Assembly (NCBI GenBank): GCA_963702705.1
Contig: CAVPDR010000006.1
Span: 1 to 64,000 of the forward strand
Source: VRUE01 sp963702705
GTDB taxonomy: Bacteria > Actinomycetota > Thermoleophilia > Solirubrobacterales > 70-9
DNA: 64,000 nt
Reading direction: 5' to 3'
The position numbers were made by a program, and so were the translations under genes. Under the pieces are notes generated by a model that saw only the letters and a program-made list of their open reading frames with translations, did no database searches and was not told the DNA's origin. Shown piece after piece: positions 14,179 to 22,876 of this stretch; position 1 is the first letter of the stretch; each line of letters begins with the position of its first letter.

Positions 14179-16308
14179 CTACGCCTCGGAAATACCGAGG
14201 CGTAGGTAGATGCGACGCAGTGGTTGCGGTGCCCACCAGTTCCACTCTCCCAGCAGGCGCATCAGCGAGGGGACGAGCAGGGCGCGGACGATTGTGGCGT
14301 CGATCATCACGCCGAAGGCCATCCCGATCGCGATCTGCTTGACGAAAAAGACGCTGCTGACGCCGAAGGCGAGGAAGACGATGGCGATCGCCACGGCGGC
14401 GGCGGTGATCACGCGGCCGGTCCTGCCGATGCCGATCGCGACCGCCTCCTCATTGCTCTCGCCGAGGTCGTGCTGCTCCTTGATGCGGGCCATCACCAGC
14501 ACCGCGTAATCGGTGGCGAGGCCGAAGATGACGGCGAAGAGAAAGACGAGGCTGGTCACCTCAACCGCTGCCGGGCCCGTGTAGTCGAGCGGGCCGTCGA
14601 GCCAGCCGGCCTGGAAGGCGAGGACGAGGATGCCCAGGGTCGCGCCCAGGGTCAGCGAGTTCATCAGCAGCGTCTTCAGCGGCAACAGCACCGAACCGGT
14701 GAGCAGGAAGAGCAGGACGAGGGTGGTGAGGGCGATGATCGCGACCACCAGCGGCGCGTGTTCGAGCAGGCTCTGCTTCTGGTCGATGAAGCGGGCGGTG
14801 TTGCCCGAGACCAGCGTGGTCGTCGTGGCGGGCGGCCTGAGATCGCGGATCGCGTGGACCGAGTCCTGCGAGGCGCTGCTCAGCGCCGGCCCGGCGAGGG
14901 CGAAGTTCGCGTAGGAGGCGCCGGCCGAGGCGGGGGTGAACGGAGCGCCCCGGACGACGCCATCGACCGCTTCGACCCGGCGCCGGAAGGCGGCCAGCTG
15001 GGGAGGAGATGCGTGGCCGTCGACGGCCACGGTGACCGCCTCGGTGACGTCGCGCGGGTAGTGCGCTTCGAGGTAGCTGTAGGCCTTGTAGGACGGCTCC
15101 TTGGGGGGTACCGCTTCGGCGCTGGGACCGGTCAGGGTGGTCCAGAGCAGCGGCGATGCCGCCGCCAGCAGCAGACCCGAGCTGGCCAGGGCGACCGCGA
15201 CCGGGCGCCGCATCACCCCGCGCGCCAGTCGGTACCAGCCGTCCGAGCCATCGGAGACCGCGGGGCCCCGGCGGATCGAGAGCGCGTCGACGCGGGTGCC
15301 GAGCAGCCTCAGCAGCGATGGCACGACGAGGATCGCAATCACCGAGGAGAGCACCGCGACCGAGGCGCCGGCGACGGCCATCGAGTAGAGGAAGCGCTGC
15401 GGCATGAAGACCAGCGCCGCCATCGCCGAGGCGACGGTGAGGCCGGAGAAGAGCGCCGTGCGCCCCGCGGTCTGCACGGTCTGTCGGTGGGCCTCGCGCG
15501 TGGCGCCGCCGCTCGCGATCTCCTCGCGATAGCGCGAGACCATCAGCAAGGCGTAGTCGACCGCCAGCCCGAGGCTGAGCCCGGTGGCGATGTTGAGGGC
15601 GAACAGCGAGGTGTCGACGACGCCCGACATCACGCGCAGGACGAAAAGGGTGCCGACGATCGAGACGCCGCCGATCAACAGCGGGATCGCGGCGGCGACG
15701 ACGCCGCGGAAGACGAAGAGGAGGAGCAGCGCCAACAGCGGGAAGGCGATCAGCTCCGCAGTGGTCAGGTCCTTGCGGGTCTGGTCGTTGGTCTCGTTGA
15801 AGCCCTGGGCGAAGCCGCCCTCGGCGACGTCGAGCGGGCTGGTATCGGCCAGCGCCTTGACCCGTTCCGCGGCCAAGCCGCCGGCGTCCTCGATGTCGTT
15901 GGTCGAGAGGTAGCCGGCGATCGCCACGGACCGCCCGTCCCTCGCGATCAGCTCGGCCCCGGCCCGGGGACTGCGCAGCGGGTTGAGCACCCGACCGACG
16001 TCTTCGACCCTGGCCATCCCGTCGCCGAGCCGGTTGACGTCGCGCCGCACAACCGGGTCGGCCAGATTCAGGCGGCCGCCGTCGGGGGAGCGGACGACGA
16101 GGACGATCGCCGGGTTGGGGTCGTAACCGAGTCCGTTGCGGAGGAGGTCGGTGGCCCGCTCGCTCTCCGAGCTCGGGTCGGTGAACCCGGCCGCCTTCAG
16201 GTGCCGTTCGACGTCGTGGCCGATCGCGATGGCGAAGAGGGCAAAGACCCCCACTGCGGCCAGGACCAGCTTCGGGTGCTTCCAGGTGAGATTTGCGATC
16301 CGGAGCAA
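14179..16308 (-). CDS. MMPL-family RND transporter
   Basis: About 709 aa from a TTG at 16306-16308 (MLRIANLTWKHPKL). The open frame extends to a TTG at 16356, but that would translate the palindromic operator, so the shorter start is preferred; no clear ribosome-binding site for either. It has two halves, each with one N-terminal helix, a large periplasmic loop and about five further helices. Family signatures are GLAVDYALLMVSRYREE in the first half and GLATDYAVLVMARIKEQHDLGE in the second, with Asp residues for proton relay. It probably exports a lipid or hydrophobic compound across the membrane using the proton gradient. Divergent from the HxlR regulator, which probably controls it. Confidence 0.88.
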   Translation of the reverse strand: MLRIANLTWKHPKLVLAAVGVFALFAIAIGHDVERHLKAAGFTDPSSESERATDLLRNGLGYDPNPAIVLVVRSPDGGRLNLADPVVRRDVNRLGDGMARVEDVGRVLNPLRSPRAGAELIARDGRSVAIAGYLSTNDIEDAGGLAAERVKALADTSPLDVAEGGFAQGFNETNDQTRKDLTTAELIAFPLLALLLLFVFRGVVAAAIPLLIGGVSIVGTLFVLRVMSGVVDTSLFALNIATGLSLGLAVDYALLMVSRYREEIASGGATREAHRQTVQTAGRTALFSGLTVASAMAALVFMPQRFLYSMAVAGASVAVLSSVIAILVVPSLLRLLGTRVDALSIRRGPAVSDGSDGWYRLARGVMRRPVAVALASSGLLLAAASPLLWTTLTGPSAEAVPPKEPSYKAYSYLEAHYPRDVTEAVTVAVDGHASPPQLAAFRRRVEAVDGVVRGAPFTPASAGASYANFALAGPALSSASQDSVHAIRDLRPPATTTTLVSGNTARFIDQKQSLLEHAPLVVAIIALTTLVLLFLLTGSVLLPLKTLLMNSLTLGATLGILVLAFQAGWLDGPLDYTGPAAVEVTSLVFLFAVIFGLATDYAVLVMARIKEQHDLGESNEEAVAIGIGRTGRVITAAAVAIAIVFLAFGVSSVFFVKQIAIGMAFGVMIDATIVRALLVPSLMRLLGEWNWWAPQPLRRIYLRLGISEA

Positions 16309-16326
16309 GGCGCCGGCACTGTACCA

Positions 16327-16352
16327 GAATTCAAAGTATAAGCTTTGAATTC
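16327..16352. promoter_or_regulatory. Putative HxlR operator between MMPL and HxlR genes
   Basis: Perfect inverted repeat GAATTCAAAG-TATAAG-CTTTGAATTC (10-bp arms, 6-nt spacer) in the divergent intergenic region. AT-rich and placed to overlap the MMPL promoter and lie 30 bp upstream of the hxlR ATG. Confidence 0.65.
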
Positions 16353-16381
16353 CCAATTAGTCTATTGCTATCATCCTAAAT

Positions 16382-17062
16382 ATGGGTTCCCGCCAGTACG
16401 GCCAAGCGTGCAGCCTCGCCTGCGCGCTCGATCGCGTTGGCGAGCGCTGGACGCTGCTGATCGTGCGCGAGCTCTCGCTCGGGCCGCTGCGCTTCTCGGC
16501 TCTCGCCCGCTCGGTCGGCGGCGCGCCCACGGACATCCTCACCAAGCGCCTGCGCGACCTCGAGCGTTACGGCCTCGTCGAACGCCGGGAACTCGACCCG
16601 CCCAACTCGACGATCGTCTACGACCTGACCGAGCTCGGCCGCGGCTTGGAACGCCCGATGCTCGAGCTGAGCCGCTGGGGAATGGGCCTGCAGAAACTCG
16701 AGGACGTGATCGACCTGGATCCCTCCTCGCTTCCCAACGCGATCCGGGTGATCCTGCGCCCGCCCGCTGACTTCCGCTGCACCCTCGGCCTGCGCAGCGG
16801 CGATCGGTCCTACGAGCTGCGCATCGCCGACGGCTGGATCGAGGCCTCGCGCAGCGCGGGCGGCGCTTGCGACGCCCGCCTGACAGGTGCTCCGATCGAC
16901 GTGATCGCTGCGCTCCTCGCCGACGAGGATGCGGTCGAGTTCGACGGCGATCGCGAGCTGCTCGACGAGCTGCGCTCGATGGTCGTCATTCCCGCGCAGC
17001 TGCGCGAGGAAGCGCTGGCCGCGGTCAGCACCGGGCTCGTCGCTACTGCTCGTACAGCTTGA
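16382..17062 (+). CDS. HxlR-family regulator with C-terminal SCP2-like domain
   Basis: 226 aa, ATG start. The N-terminal HxlR winged helix (residues 1 to about 95) shows CSLACALDRVGERWTLLIVREL, LGPLRFSAL, and the recognition/wing segment DILTKRLRDLERYGLVERREL. A conserved N-terminal Cys pair (CSLAC) could sense redox or electrophiles, as in some HxlR proteins. Residues about 115-226 resemble a SCP2 sterol-carrier fold (RCTLGLRSGDRSYELRIADG...), suggesting a hydrophobic ligand. With the divergent MMPL exporter this looks like a ligand-induced efflux switch (inference). The 3' end overlaps the convergent ferredoxin gene by 20 bp. Confidence 0.9.
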   Translation: MGSRQYGQACSLACALDRVGERWTLLIVRELSLGPLRFSALARSVGGAPTDILTKRLRDLERYGLVERRELDPPNSTIVYDLTELGRGLERPMLELSRWGMGLQKLEDVIDLDPSSLPNAIRVILRPPADFRCTLGLRSGDRSYELRIADGWIEASRSAGGACDARLTGAPIDVIAALLADEDAVEFDGDRELLDELRSMVVIPAQLREEALAAVSTGLVATARTA

Positions 17063-17276
17063 TCACGCGCACCGTGCCTTCGGGCGCGGCGTCGACGCAG
17101 AGGTTGCAGAGGACGCACTCGTCGAGGTTGCCCTCGACGATCTCGACTCCGGAGTCGGTTGCCTTGAAGATGTCGACCGGGCAGACTTCCTCCAGCTTGC
17201 GCGCCAGCTCGGCGTCGGCGGCAACAGACGCGTCGACCTCGACGTCGATGAAGACCTTGTTCAGGGCCCCGGCCAT
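17043..17276 (-). CDS. Single-cluster [4Fe-4S] ferredoxin downstream of sucCD
   Basis: 77 aa, ATG overlapping the sucD stop by one base (TGATG). Cysteines lie in EVCPVDIF and in ECVLCNLCVDAAP: a CxxCxxC motif plus a remote Cys-Pro, sufficient for one [4Fe-4S] cluster. The position of the usual fourth Cys of the second motif is Ala (DAAP instead of DACP), and the first motif has lost its CxxCxxC part, so it appears to be a reduced two-cluster ferredoxin. Acidic overall, cytoplasmic. Its coupling to succinyl-CoA ligase suggests electron transfer with a 2-oxoacid:ferredoxin oxidoreductase elsewhere in the genome; that partner is not in the window. Confidence 0.85.
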   Translation of the reverse strand: MAGALNKVFIDVEVDASVAADAELARKLEEVCPVDIFKATDSGVEIVEGNLDECVLCNLCVDAAPEGTVRVIKLYEQ

Positions 17277-18193
17277 CAGGCGGCCGCTCCCAACTTCTGC
17301 TTGACCGCGTCGGGGATCTCGTCGATCCGCTCAACGACGCGGATGCCGGCCGCTTCGAGCCGCGCGATCTTCTCGGTCGCGGTGTCCTCGACGCCCTCGA
17401 CGATCGTGCCGGCGTGGCCGAAGCTCATCCCCTTCATCTCCTCGTCGTCCATGAACTTGCCGGCCATGAAGGCGACGATCGGCAGGCGCGAGTCGTTCTC
17501 CTTGACCCATTCGGAGAGCTGTGCCTCCATGCGGCCGCCGGGCTCGGTGTAGATCACGATCGCCTGCGTCTGCTCGTCGGCCTCGAAGTAGGGCATCAGC
17601 TCGGCGTAGGTCGAGCCGATGATCGCGTCGCCGCCGATCGAGACCGCGGTGGAGACGCCAAGGCCGGCCTGGGTCAGGGAGGAGGAGATCTCGGTGGTCA
17701 TCCCGCCGGAGCGGCTCATCACGCCGACCGGGCCGGGTGCGTAGGCCTTGGCCGCGTCCTTTGCCGGGCCGCCGATGCCGCCCATCTTGCAGACCTCGGG
17801 GACGATCAGACCGAGGCAGTTGGGGCCGATGATCCGCGCCCCGCGCAGGTCCGCCAGCTCGACCATCTGGGCGACGTCGCGGCGCGGGATGCGCTCGGTG
17901 ACGATCACGATCAGCTCGATCCCGTTCTCGATCGCCTCCAGGACAGCGTCCTTGGTGAAGGCGGGGGGGACGGTGACGACCGAGCCGTCGATCGGGCCGC
18001 CGTGGTTCTCGACCGCTTGGGCGACGGTGTCGAAGACGGGGACGCCGTGGACCTCGCGGCCCTTGCGGCCGGGGGTGACGCCGCCGACCACCTTGGAGCC
18101 GTAGTCGAGGCACTCCTTGGTCAGGTTGACCGCCTCGCGGCCGGTGATCCCCTGGACGATGAAGGTCGTCTCGCTGTTGAGCAGAATGCTCAT
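17276..18193 (-). CDS. sucD: Succinyl-CoA ligase alpha subunit
   Basis: 305 aa, ATG with AGGAAGGG site. CoA-binding Rossmann domain (QGITGREAVNLTKECLDYGSK), the ligase domain, and the phosphohistidine loop with active His in SFGHAGTIVEG. IGPNCLGLI and PVGVMSRSGGMTTE are typical of SucD. With SucC it interconverts succinyl-CoA and succinate with substrate-level NTP formation. It is 49 bp downstream of sucC; the gap carries a 7-bp inverted repeat (18204-18210/18236-18242). Confidence 0.95.
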   Translation of the reverse strand: MSILLNSETTFIVQGITGREAVNLTKECLDYGSKVVGGVTPGRKGREVHGVPVFDTVAQAVENHGGPIDGSVVTVPPAFTKDAVLEAIENGIELIVIVTERIPRRDVAQMVELADLRGARIIGPNCLGLIVPEVCKMGGIGGPAKDAAKAYAPGPVGVMSRSGGMTTEISSSLTQAGLGVSTAVSIGGDAIIGSTYAELMPYFEADEQTQAIVIYTEPGGRMEAQLSEWVKENDSRLPIVAFMAGKFMDDEEMKGMSFGHAGTIVEGVEDTATEKIARLEAAGIRVVERIDEIPDAVKQKLGAAA

Positions 18194-18242
18194 CGAGCCC
18201 TTCCTGGCGAGTTATGCGTCATATGGACGGAAAAGTCGCCAG

Positions 18243-19460
18243 TCATGCCGACGCTCCCTGGATCTTGGCGACGGCGCGGCCAGCGGCCTCCCAGAGCGAG
18301 ACCGAGCGGTCGCAGGACTCGACCCCGTAACGCTCGAGGATCTTGAAGCCCTCGTCCTCCCAGGCACCCGGGATGCGGAAGATCGCGATCGTTTCGCCGG
18401 GGTCCTTGCCGAGCTCGAGGCAGGCCTTGATCACGCCGCGGGCGACGATGTCGACCCGGGTGTTGGAGACGATCGACATCATCACGGCGATCTTCTCGAC
18501 GCCGTCCTTTTCCAGCACCTCCTTGGCCAGGCCACAGGCCTTGGCGACCGAGGGGTTGCCGCCGATCTCGGAGTAGTTGGCCGGCTTGCCGCCCTGGCTG
18601 CGCACCGCATCGGTAAGCGTCAGCGAGCCGCCGCCGGCGCCGATCACGAGGCCGAGGTTGCCCTCGAAGCCGTGGTCCTTGCCCTGGATCACGCCGCGGT
18701 GGTCGGCGGCGTCGATCGCGGCGACGTTGCGCTCGAAGTCAGAGGGCTCGTAGGTCTCGCGGGTGTCGTCCTCGGCGATCTCGAGCCGCTTGCGCAGCAG
18801 GCCCTTCTGGCGGCCGACCGCCTCGTTCTCCATCTCCATGTGGGCGTCGAGGGCGACGAAGCTGCCGTCGCTGAGCTCGGCCAGAGGGTTGATCTCGGCC
18901 AGGGTCATGTCGTTGTCGCGGAAGAGGCGGGCGAGCTTGGCCAGGACCGGCGTCGCGCGGTTGAGCTGCGAGCCGGTGACGCCGGTGGCGGCGACGACCT
19001 GCTTGGCCTCGAAGTCGAAGATCGGGTGCAGGTTGGAGACGTGGCCGCGGCCGACGTGGTCGGGGTGGGTCTCGGCGACCTCCTCGATGTCGATCCCGCC
19101 CATGTCGCTGAACAGCATCAGCGGCCGCTTCGCGGTGCCGTCCCAGACAACGCTGGCGTAGTACTCCTGCTTGACCTCGGCTTTGGGGTCGACCAGCACG
19201 CCGCGCGGCATGTGGCCGTTGATTTCAAGCTTGAGGATGTCCTCGGCGTGCGCCGCGGCCTCATCGGGCGTGTCGGCGAACTTGACCCCGCCGGCCTTCA
19301 TCCGCCCCCCGCTCAAGACCTGCGACTTGATCACCACGGGCCCGCCGATCTCCTCGGCGGCCCTGCGCGCCTCGTCGGCGGTCGTGCAGAAGCCGTACTT
19401 GGTGACGGGAATCCCCGCCGCCTCGACGATCTGCCTTGCCTCGTACTCGAAGAACCTCAT
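18243..19460 (-). CDS. sucC: Succinyl-CoA ligase beta subunit
   Basis: 405 aa, ATG at 19458-19460. ATP-grasp N-terminal domain (MRFFEYEARQIVEAAGIPV, PVVIKSQVLSGGRMKAGGV), metal-binding segment LAEINPLAELSDGSFVALDA, and the C-terminal flavodoxin-like ligase domain with NYSEIGGNPS and the SIVSNTRVD segment. The usual nucleotide-specificity loop cannot be assigned safely to ADP or GDP. First gene of sucC-sucD-ferredoxin; divergent from an orphan ATPase gene. It joins the TCA cycle to the succinyl-CoA produced from propionyl-CoA in the ethylmalonyl-CoA pathway. Confidence 0.94.
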   Translation of the reverse strand: MRFFEYEARQIVEAAGIPVTKYGFCTTADEARRAAEEIGGPVVIKSQVLSGGRMKAGGVKFADTPDEAAAHAEDILKLEINGHMPRGVLVDPKAEVKQEYYASVVWDGTAKRPLMLFSDMGGIDIEEVAETHPDHVGRGHVSNLHPIFDFEAKQVVAATGVTGSQLNRATPVLAKLARLFRDNDMTLAEINPLAELSDGSFVALDAHMEMENEAVGRQKGLLRKRLEIAEDDTRETYEPSDFERNVAAIDAADHRGVIQGKDHGFEGNLGLVIGAGGGSLTLTDAVRSQGGKPANYSEIGGNPSVAKACGLAKEVLEKDGVEKIAVMMSIVSNTRVDIVARGVIKACLELGKDPGETIAIFRIPGAWEDEGFKILERYGVESCDRSVSLWEAAGRAVAKIQGASA

Positions 19461-19518
19461 CGCGGCGCGGAACCCTATCCAAAATGGGATGCTCTATATT
19501 TCAGAGCAGAATCGCTCT

Positions 19519-20649
19519 ATGAAAGCGAGCAAAAATCCATTCCGATTCAGCGAGCCGGTTCCGGCCGACCAGCTGCTCGACCGCGACGAGGAGGCGCGCC
19601 TGCTGTTGGAGCGGGCCGACGGTGGTAACAACAGCCGTCTCGTAGCGCCGCGCCGCTACGGCAAGACCTCGCTTCTCACCCGCCTGGTGCGCGACGCGCG
19701 GCGGGCGGGCTGGGCGGCGGTCTACGTCGACTTCTTCGGCGTGCTGACCCTCGATGACATCGCCAGGCGCATCGAGCGCGCATACGCAACGGAACTCCAG
19801 GGCCGCTCCGCCACCTGGTTTGCCGGGGTGCGCCGAATGCTGCGCCCGACCCTGCGTCTCGGCGGTGGACCGATTCCGGCCGGCGTGGAGGTGAGCGTCG
19901 ATCCGCAGGCCGAGCCGCCCCTGCTCGAGCGACTCTCGCTGCCGGCTCAACTCTTCGAGCGCGACGGCACCAGGACCCTGGTCGTTTTCGACGAGTTCCA
20001 GGACATCCTGGCGACGAAGGAGCGCGCGGACGCGGTGATTCGCTCGGAGATCCAGCACCACGGCGATGCTGCCAGCTACGTCTTCGCCGGCTCGCACGTC
20101 GGCATGATGCGGGAGCTCTTCTCCGACCGGCGGCGCGCCTTCTACGGCCAGGCCGGCCCGGTCGACCTCCCGCCGTTGCGCCCAGATGACATTGCCGAGT
20201 ACGTGGCCAGTCGCTTTGAGGCGAGCGGCAAGAAGGTCGGCGTCGCACTCGGTCCGTTGCTCGACGCTTCGCAGGGGCACCCGCAACGGACGATGCTGCT
20301 CGCGCACATTCTCTGGGAGCTGACCGACGACGGCGAGGAGGTCGACGAGGAGCTCTGGCTTTCGGCCTACGACGAAGTCGTGCACCAGGTGCGAGATGAG
20401 CTGCGGGCGGCTTGGTCGGCGCTGCCGACCTCGCAGCGTCGCGTGCTTGCCGGGGTGGCGGAAAACCGCGAAGGCGTGTACGCGGCCGGCCGACGTCAGG
20501 GTGGCTCTCGCGGTGGCGCAGTCAGCAGCGCGATCGGCGCCCTTCGCGACCGCGGCGAGATTGTCGAGGACGCCGGCTCGGCAAGTGGTTGGCGCCTTGT
20601 CGATCCCCTTCTCGCCGCTTGGGTCAACGAGGGCCGCCCGGGTCTGTAG
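19519..20649 (+). CDS. Orphan STAND-like/archaeal-type P-loop ATPase
   Basis: 376 aa from the ATG at 19519; the longer upstream frame would run through sucC on the opposite strand and is rejected. NPFRFSEPVPADQLLDRDEE is the typical opening of the archaeal-ATPase/MNS family. Walker A is APRRYGKTSLL (about residue 43), Walker B is LVVFDEFQDI, and a GSHVGMM sensor follows. The C-terminal 80 residues look like a winged helix (QRRVLAGVAENREGVYA...GALRDRGEIVED...GWRLVDPLLAAWV). The upstream region has short inverted repeats around AGAGC/GCTCT (about 19493-19519). Such ATPases are found in signalling, DNA-binding and conflict contexts; no partner is encoded next to it. Confidence 0.85.
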   Translation: MKASKNPFRFSEPVPADQLLDRDEEARLLLERADGGNNSRLVAPRRYGKTSLLTRLVRDARRAGWAAVYVDFFGVLTLDDIARRIERAYATELQGRSATWFAGVRRMLRPTLRLGGGPIPAGVEVSVDPQAEPPLLERLSLPAQLFERDGTRTLVVFDEFQDILATKERADAVIRSEIQHHGDAASYVFAGSHVGMMRELFSDRRRAFYGQAGPVDLPPLRPDDIAEYVASRFEASGKKVGVALGPLLDASQGHPQRTMLLAHILWELTDDGEEVDEELWLSAYDEVVHQVRDELRAAWSALPTSQRRVLAGVAENREGVYAAGRRQGGSRGGAVSSAIGALRDRGEIVEDAGSASGWRLVDPLLAAWVNEGRPGL

Positions 20650-20694
20650 GCGGGCTTGGGATACTTCCCCTCCACCCGTCGAAAAGGAGAGGGG

Positions 20695-21012
20695 ATGAGC
20701 TTCCCGGGTTGTTTGGGCGCGGTCTGCGCCTTGATTGTGATCGCGGTTGTCGCCGCCGGCTGTGGCGGCGGCACGGTGCTCGACGCGACCAAGACCGAGG
20801 AACAGCTGCAGGCGAGCCTCTCGAACTCGCTGCACGCGAAGGTGTCCTCGGTCGATTGTCCGTCCGGTGAAAAGGTTGAGGCCGGCAGAACGTTCTCCTG
20901 CAGCGTCAAGTTCTCGGACGGGAAAACGGGTAAGGCCACCCTTGAAATCCGCAACGAGGACGCCGATACCAGCGTGATTGATTTCACCGAAACAAGCCAA
21001 CATGGCCAATGA
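20695..21012 (+). CDS. DUF4333 lipoprotein
   Basis: 105 aa from the ATG at 20695, preceded by AGGAGAGGGG. A signal sequence with lipobox-like AAGC ends at Cys22 or so (VIAVVAAGCGGG), then a Gly run and a DUF4333 domain with VDCPSGEKVEAGRTFSCSV, whose two cysteines probably form a disulphide. It would be anchored on the outer face of the membrane. Function is unknown; the family is common in actinobacteria. Its TGA overlaps the first possible ATG of pckG. Confidence 0.88.
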   Translation: MSFPGCLGAVCALIVIAVVAAGCGGGTVLDATKTEEQLQASLSNSLHAKVSSVDCPSGEKVEAGRTFSCSVKFSDGKTGKATLEIRNEDADTSVIDFTETSQHGQ

Positions 21013-21026
21013 ATAGAGTCCCGCCA

Positions 21027-22844
21027 ATGAGCCAAACCATCGCGGCCGCAGCGCCGACCACGCACGCAAAGCTCCTCGACTGGGTCGGGGAGATCGCAGA
21101 CCTGACCCAGCCCGACGCCGTCCACTGGTGCGACGGCTCGGCCGAGGAGTACGACTCCCTCGCCCAGACCCTGATCGACGCGGGCACCTTCGAGCGTCTC
21201 TCTGACGCCAAGCGCCCCAATTCCTACCTCGCCCTTTCCGACCCGGCCGACGTCGCCCGGGTCGAAGACCGCACCTTCATCTGCTCAGAGAACGAGGCCG
21301 ACGCCGGCCCGACCAACAACTGGTGCGATCCCGCTGAGATGCGGGCGACCCTGAGCGGCTTCTTCCAGGGCTGCATGGTCGGCCGCACGATGTACGTGGT
21401 GCCCTTCTCGATGGGCCCGCTCGGTTCGCCGATCGCCCACATCGGCGTGCAGCTGACCGACTCGCCCTACGTCGCTGTCTCGATGCGGATCATGACCCGG
21501 ATGGGCAAGGGAGCCCTCGACGTGCTTGGCGAGGACGGTGGGTTCGTTCCCTGCGTGCACTCGGTCGGTATGCCGCTGGTCGAAGGCATCGAAGACGTCT
21601 CCTGGCCCTGCAACGAGGACAACAAGTACATCGTCCACTACCCCGAGACACGCGAGATCTGGTCCTATGGCTCGGGCTACGGCGGCAACGCCCTGCTCGG
21701 CAAGAAGTGCTTCGCGCTGCGGATCGCCTCGGCGATGGCCCGCGACGAGGGCTGGCTGGCCGAGCACATGCTGATCCTCAAGCTGACCTCGCCCGAGGGC
21801 GCGGTCAAGTACGTCACCGGCGCCTTCCCCTCGGCCTGTGGCAAGACCAACCTGGCGATGCTGATCCCGACCCTGCCCGACTGGAAGGTCGAGACCGTCG
21901 GCGATGACATCGCCTGGATGAAGTTCGGCTCCGACGGCCGCCTCTACGCGGTCAACCCCGAGGCCGGCTTCTTCGGCGTCGCGCCGGGCACCGGCGAGGG
22001 CACGAACCCCAACGCGATGCGGACGATCGCGAGCAACTCGATCTTCACCAACTGCGCCAAGACCGATGACGGCGACGTTTGGTGGGAGGGGATGACCAGC
22101 GAGCCGCCCGAGCACCTGATCGACTGGCACGGCAACGAGTGGACACCCGATTCCGAAAGCCCGTCGGCGCATCCCAATGCCCGCTTCACCACGCCTGCGT
22201 CGCAGTGCCCGACGATCGCGCCCGAGTGGGAGGATCCGGCCGGCGTGCCGATCGACGCCTTCCTCTTCGGCGGCCGCCGCGCTACCACGGTGCCGCTGGT
22301 CCACGAGGCCTTCGACTGGGAGCACGGTGTCTTCCTCGGCGCCACGATGGCCTCCGAGAAGACCGCCGCTGCCTCCGGCAACGTCGGCGAACTGCGCTTC
22401 GACCCGATGGCGATGCTGCCCTTCTGCGGCTACAACATGGCCGACTACTTCGCCCACTGGCTCAAGGCCGGCGAGCGCGAGGGTGCCCAGCTGCCGCGGA
22501 TCTTCTACGTCAACTGGTTCCGCAAGGACGCCGACGGCAAGTTCCTCTGGCCCGGCTTCGGCGAGAACAGCCGCGTGCTCGAGTGGGTCTTCCGGCGCTG
22601 CGAGGACAAGGCCGACGCGGTCGAGACGCCGATCGGGCTGCTGCCGACCGAGGGCGCGATCAACACCGAGGGGCTCGACATCGGCGAGGACGCGATGCGG
22701 GAGCTGCTCTCCGTCGACGAGGATCTGGTTCGCCAGCAGCTGCCGCAGCTGAAGGAGCACCTCGCCACGTTCGGCGACCGGTTGCCCGCTGAGCTGAACG
22801 AGCAGCTGGCCGGACTCGAACGGCGCCTGGACGAGAATTCTTAG
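21027..22844 (+). CDS. pckG: Phosphoenolpyruvate carboxykinase (GTP)
   Basis: 605 aa from the ATG at 21027 (MSQTIAAAAP); an in-frame ATG at 21009 overlapping the previous stop is an alternative. Signatures of the GTP family: substrate loop NNWCDPAEMR, SMGPLGSPIAHIGVQLTDSPYV, the P-loop FPSACGKTNLAM, GDDIAW metal ligands, and the C-terminal GFGENSRVLEWVF. It converts oxaloacetate and GTP to PEP, CO2 and GDP, the first committed step of gluconeogenesis. It would drain C4 acids made by the ethylmalonyl-CoA pathway genes at 37-57 kb into sugars and the glycan cluster that follows. Confidence 0.97.
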   Translation: MSQTIAAAAPTTHAKLLDWVGEIADLTQPDAVHWCDGSAEEYDSLAQTLIDAGTFERLSDAKRPNSYLALSDPADVARVEDRTFICSENEADAGPTNNWCDPAEMRATLSGFFQGCMVGRTMYVVPFSMGPLGSPIAHIGVQLTDSPYVAVSMRIMTRMGKGALDVLGEDGGFVPCVHSVGMPLVEGIEDVSWPCNEDNKYIVHYPETREIWSYGSGYGGNALLGKKCFALRIASAMARDEGWLAEHMLILKLTSPEGAVKYVTGAFPSACGKTNLAMLIPTLPDWKVETVGDDIAWMKFGSDGRLYAVNPEAGFFGVAPGTGEGTNPNAMRTIASNSIFTNCAKTDDGDVWWEGMTSEPPEHLIDWHGNEWTPDSESPSAHPNARFTTPASQCPTIAPEWEDPAGVPIDAFLFGGRRATTVPLVHEAFDWEHGVFLGATMASEKTAAASGNVGELRFDPMAMLPFCGYNMADYFAHWLKAGEREGAQLPRIFYVNWFRKDADGKFLWPGFGENSRVLEWVFRRCEDKADAVETPIGLLPTEGAINTEGLDIGEDAMRELLSVDEDLVRQQLPQLKEHLATFGDRLPAELNEQLAGLERRLDENS

Positions 22845-22876
22845 CCGCGGACTGGGCCGCTGGCTATCTTCTGTGC

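Noticed and set aside
14224..16341. Long open frame (705 aa) on the plus strand opposite the MMPL gene
   Set aside because: Composition is Arg/Gly/Asp/Glu-rich shadow of a high-GC gene, no domain, and it lies antisense to a clear MMPL protein.
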